Shown piece by piece: positions 62,110-64,000 of a stretch of DNA of 64,000 nucleotides. Under the pieces are notes generated by a model, which was not told the origin of the DNA, did no database searches, and saw only the letters and a program-made list of their open reading frames with translations. The position numbers were made by a program, and so were the translations under genes. Each line of letters starts with the position of its first letter. The first letter of the stretch is position 1. The DNA is from JARIHD01 sp963815935 (lineage in GTDB: Bacteria > Patescibacteriota > Saccharimonadia > Saccharimonadales > UBA4665): NCBI GenBank assembly GCA_963815935.1, contig CAWFIL010000008.1, forward strand, positions 124,001-188,000, in the 5' to 3' direction.

Positions 62110-62161
62110 TACAGAGTTGGTGTATATCTGACCGGCATTTGCCGATCTATCCACCTCTGTA
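62110..62161 (+). terminator. Structured 3' region after the 61523 gene
   Basis: TACAGA pairs with TCTGTA and GGTG with CACC, enclosing a CGGCA/TGCCG hairpin; a T-rich stretch follows. Plausible terminator for the upstream gene. The remaining gap to 62282 holds the right inverted repeat and the next promoter. Confidence 0.4.
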
Positions 62162-62165
62162 TTGT

Positions 62166-62178
62166 TCTGTCTGTTTGT
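62166..62178 (-). repeat. Inverted repeat, right copy
   Basis: TCTGTCTGTTTGT on the plus strand, exact complement of 61388-61400. Confidence 0.6.
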
Positions 62179-62244
62179 ATCCTCTCCACGTTTTTTTGAC
62201 ACTATCGAATAATTCAAGTATCGTCGAGCGTCGGGTCATTTTCT

Positions 62245-62275
62245 TTGACATCGGCAGAATGGACGATGGTATACT
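62245..62275 (+). promoter_or_regulatory. Promoter of the ABC exporter gene
   Basis: TTGACA (62245-62250) and TATACT (62270-62275), spacer 19 nt, 6 nt before the ATG at 62282. Confidence 0.6.
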
Positions 62276-62281
62276 CACCCT

Positions 62282-64000
62282 ATGTCGTCCACATTTACTG
62301 CCCGCGACCGAGAGGTCGCCCGTGCTACCCACAAACTCTTTTGGCGAGCCAATGGCGAAGATCGCCCAACCTTTATAATTTGGTTGCTAACACGCCCCGC
62401 CGCCTTACTGGTGTATAACGTACTTATCCCGCTGGAAGTCGCCTACGGCCTTCAAGCGATCGTCACCAGGCACTTTGACCAAGTCGGACACTACGCGCTG
62501 CTAGTGTTGCTGCTTGGCGTGTTGTATAGCGTGCTGTGGGCGGTAGGTGGCGTTGCTATCTGCCGAAACGGCCGGGAAGGTACGGCTTACATTCAGCGTG
62601 AGGTATTTGGGAACTACCTGGGCAAAGATTACGAGTTCTTTAACAACACGTTTTTGGGCACCTTGGGTGCCCAGGCTACCAGACTCAAAGACGCCTACAA
62701 CGAATATTCTATTCTTGTGCTGAATGGTGTGACCAAGCAGCTGATCTTGGTCGTAACCAGTATTAGTATTATTGCTTGGCACTCGTGGCTGCTGGCGGTA
62801 GTTACGGTTGTTAGCATGATTTTGGTGCTGAGCTTTACGATCGCTACTGGCAAGTGGCGCCTAAAGTATCGCCGGCTGCTGAGCGAAGCAAATAGTGACC
62901 TGGCTGGCGTGGTAGGCGATGCCCTCGGGCATGGTGTGACCGTCAAAAGCTTTGCTGCCGAAGATTACGAGAAAGAGCGGCTCAATATTTCGCTCAAAAA
63001 ACAGGTGCACTTGCAGTATTTGTCTTGGATGACGTCGATTCCTGCAGACGTTGGTCGAATGTTGCTGACAGCTGCCGCTACGGCGATATTGCTACTGCTG
63101 ACAGCACGATTGTACCAACAGCACGCCATTACGATCGCAATTGTGGTCTTGGTACAGCTGTATGTGATTAAGTTGGTGAACGCTACCCAGGAAATTGCCG
63201 ATATGATCAAGTCGTACGAGGCGATCATGAGCGGCGCTCACCAGGCAGTAAAAACAATGTTGCTTCGGTCGACGATTGTCGATCCGGTCAGGCCAGAGCG
63301 TCTGCCAAAGAGCACCAAGCTCGACGTAGCACTGCACGACGTAGTGTATCGCTACGACGATGCACCTGATGGCGTCGCTGCTATTAAAGATTTTGATTTG
63401 CAGATAGAGCAGGGCGAGAAAGTTGGCTTTGTCGGCTACTCGGGCAGCGGCAAAACCACGCTGACCAAGCTGCTGCTGCGCTTTATGGACATCTCCGAAG
63501 GAAGCATTACAGTCAGTGGTGTCGACATCCGGGACATGTCCCAAAAAGACTTGCGTTCGCGGATTGCTTACGTGCCCCAAGAACCGCTGTTATTCCACCG
63601 CAGCATTGCCGACAACATTGCATACGGTAAGCCGAGTGCTAACAAAGCAGCAATACATCAGGCAGGCAAGACTGCATTCGTTGACGAGTTTGTTGGCGAG
63701 CTGTCGCATGGCTACGACACCATGGTTGGTGAAAAAGGCGTAAAACTATCCGGGGGCCAGCGCCAACGGGTGGCCATTGCCCGGGCTTTGCTAAAAGACG
63801 CGCCTATCCTGGTGCTCGACGAAGCTACCAGTGCGCTCGATAGTCGCAGCGAACAGTACATCCAAAAAGCGCTGTGGCGGCTAATGAAAGGTCGTACTGC
63901 CCTGGTTATTGCGCACCGCCTAAGCACCATTCAGCGCATGGACCGAATCGTGGTTATGGACAAAGGTCGCATTATCGAGGTAGGCACACACGAAGAATTG
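62282..64000 (+). CDS. ABC exporter, fused membrane and ATPase domains (runs off the window)
   Basis: 573 codons visible from ATG 62282, no stop inside the window. About six membrane helices (residues 30-300), then the ATPase: Walker A GYSGSGKTT, Q-loop VPQEPLLFH, signature LSGGQRQRVAIARALL, Walker B ILVLDEATSALD and switch His in IAHRLS. A homodimer or heterodimer type exporter of lipids, peptides or drugs. Likely leaderless start. Confidence 0.92.
   Translation, partial: MSSTFTARDREVARATHKLFWRANGEDRPTFIIWLLTRPAALLVYNVLIPLEVAYGLQAIVTRHFDQVGHYALLVLLLGVLYSVLWAVGGVAICRNGREGTAYIQREVFGNYLGKDYEFFNNTFLGTLGAQATRLKDAYNEYSILVLNGVTKQLILVVTSISIIAWHSWLLAVVTVVSMILVLSFTIATGKWRLKYRRLLSEANSDLAGVVGDALGHGVTVKSFAAEDYEKERLNISLKKQVHLQYLSWMTSIPADVGRMLLTAAATAILLLLTARLYQQHAITIAIVVLVQLYVIKLVNATQEIADMIKSYEAIMSGAHQAVKTMLLRSTIVDPVRPERLPKSTKLDVALHDVVYRYDDAPDGVAAIKDFDLQIEQGEKVGFVGYSGSGKTTLTKLLLRFMDISEGSITVSGVDIRDMSQKDLRSRIAYVPQEPLLFHRSIADNIAYGKPSANKAAIHQAGKTAFVDEFVGELSHGYDTMVGEKGVKLSGGQRQRVAIARALLKDAPILVLDEATSALDSRSEQYIQKALWRLMKGRTALVIAHRLSTIQRMDRIVVMDKGRIIEVGTHEEL

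Noticed and set aside
61383..62183. A target-site duplication around the 13-bp inverted repeats
   Set aside because: Flanks (CATTG left, ATCCT right) do not match, so transposition is not proven.
62147..62378. Short ORFs between the foreign gene and the ABC exporter
   Set aside because: They overlap the inverted repeat, the promoter and the exporter start and have no coding character.
1..64000. UGA recoding as in Gracilibacteria
   Set aside because: TGA ends several complete genes, including the transposase, and no conserved gene has in-frame TGA apart from the ftsH frameshift.

Overview
The window looks like chromosome of a reduced-genome bacterium of the Candidate Phyla Radiation, most likely Candidatus Saccharibacteria (TM7). 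This rests on the mix of genes: information-processing and envelope genes, competence and pilus parts, and almost no biosynthesis. TGA ends many ORFs and is not read as sense, so the code is standard, unlike the UGA-recoding Gracilibacteria/Absconditabacteria. I could run no searches; family names come from motifs read by eye.

Layout. (1) 1-2820: a CYTH-domain gene is split by an IS1595-type element with 26-bp inverted ends and an 8-bp target duplication. The element carries a transposase, a DinD-like gene and a convergent HNH endonuclease. (2) 2821-17989: a homocysteine methyltransferase behind a possible SAM-type riboswitch and a hairpin that covers its ribosome binding site; a secreted SGNH hydrolase; a 2045-residue surface protein; two ABC ATPase/FtsX-permease pairs; a membrane-anchored polysaccharide deacetylase; a GNAT acetyltransferase. 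(3) 18036-26199: tRNA-Met, tilS, ftsH (two compensating 1-nt frameshifts), murJ, lepA and two guanylate-kinase-like genes. (4) 26229-36300: surface and membrane proteins, then the heat-shock genes hrcA-grpE and dnaK-X-dnaJ with CIRCE operators. (5) 36319-40627: a tightly overlapping operon of a GGCT-like protein, an ATP-grasp enzyme, a RimB-like retropepsin, a RimK-like ligase and a DUF192 protein. (6) 41167-47429: tRNA-Lys, sugar nucleotidyltransferase, comEC core, TetR regulator, yebC-ruvC-ruvA-ruvB. (7) 47441-56621: bPH membrane protein, pilin and degenerate PilB-like ATPase, two NUDIX genes around recA-mazG, recX, PRC-barrel and lamin-tail proteins, tsaE-tsaB. (8) 56810-64000: RNase Y, small kinase, HAD, CYTH, YmdB, tRNA-Pro, a compositionally foreign gene inside an inverted repeat, and a truncated ABC exporter.

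Two gene-start styles coexist. Genes inside operons have Shine-Dalgarno sites or stop/start overlaps. Many first genes have a TATACT/TACAAT-like -10 box ending 6-7 nt before the start codon and no Shine-Dalgarno, which predicts leaderless mRNAs. The mobile element's genes use the same arrangement, with -35 boxes inside its terminal inverted repeats.

Strongest leads: the passenger-carrying IS element, the RimK/RimB/ATP-grasp/GGCT operon, the 14-blade propeller array inserted in a LamG domain, the riboswitch candidate, and the foreign gene beside tRNA-Pro. No CRISPR array, rRNA or replication origin was seen. No gene-free stretch exceeds 300 bases.
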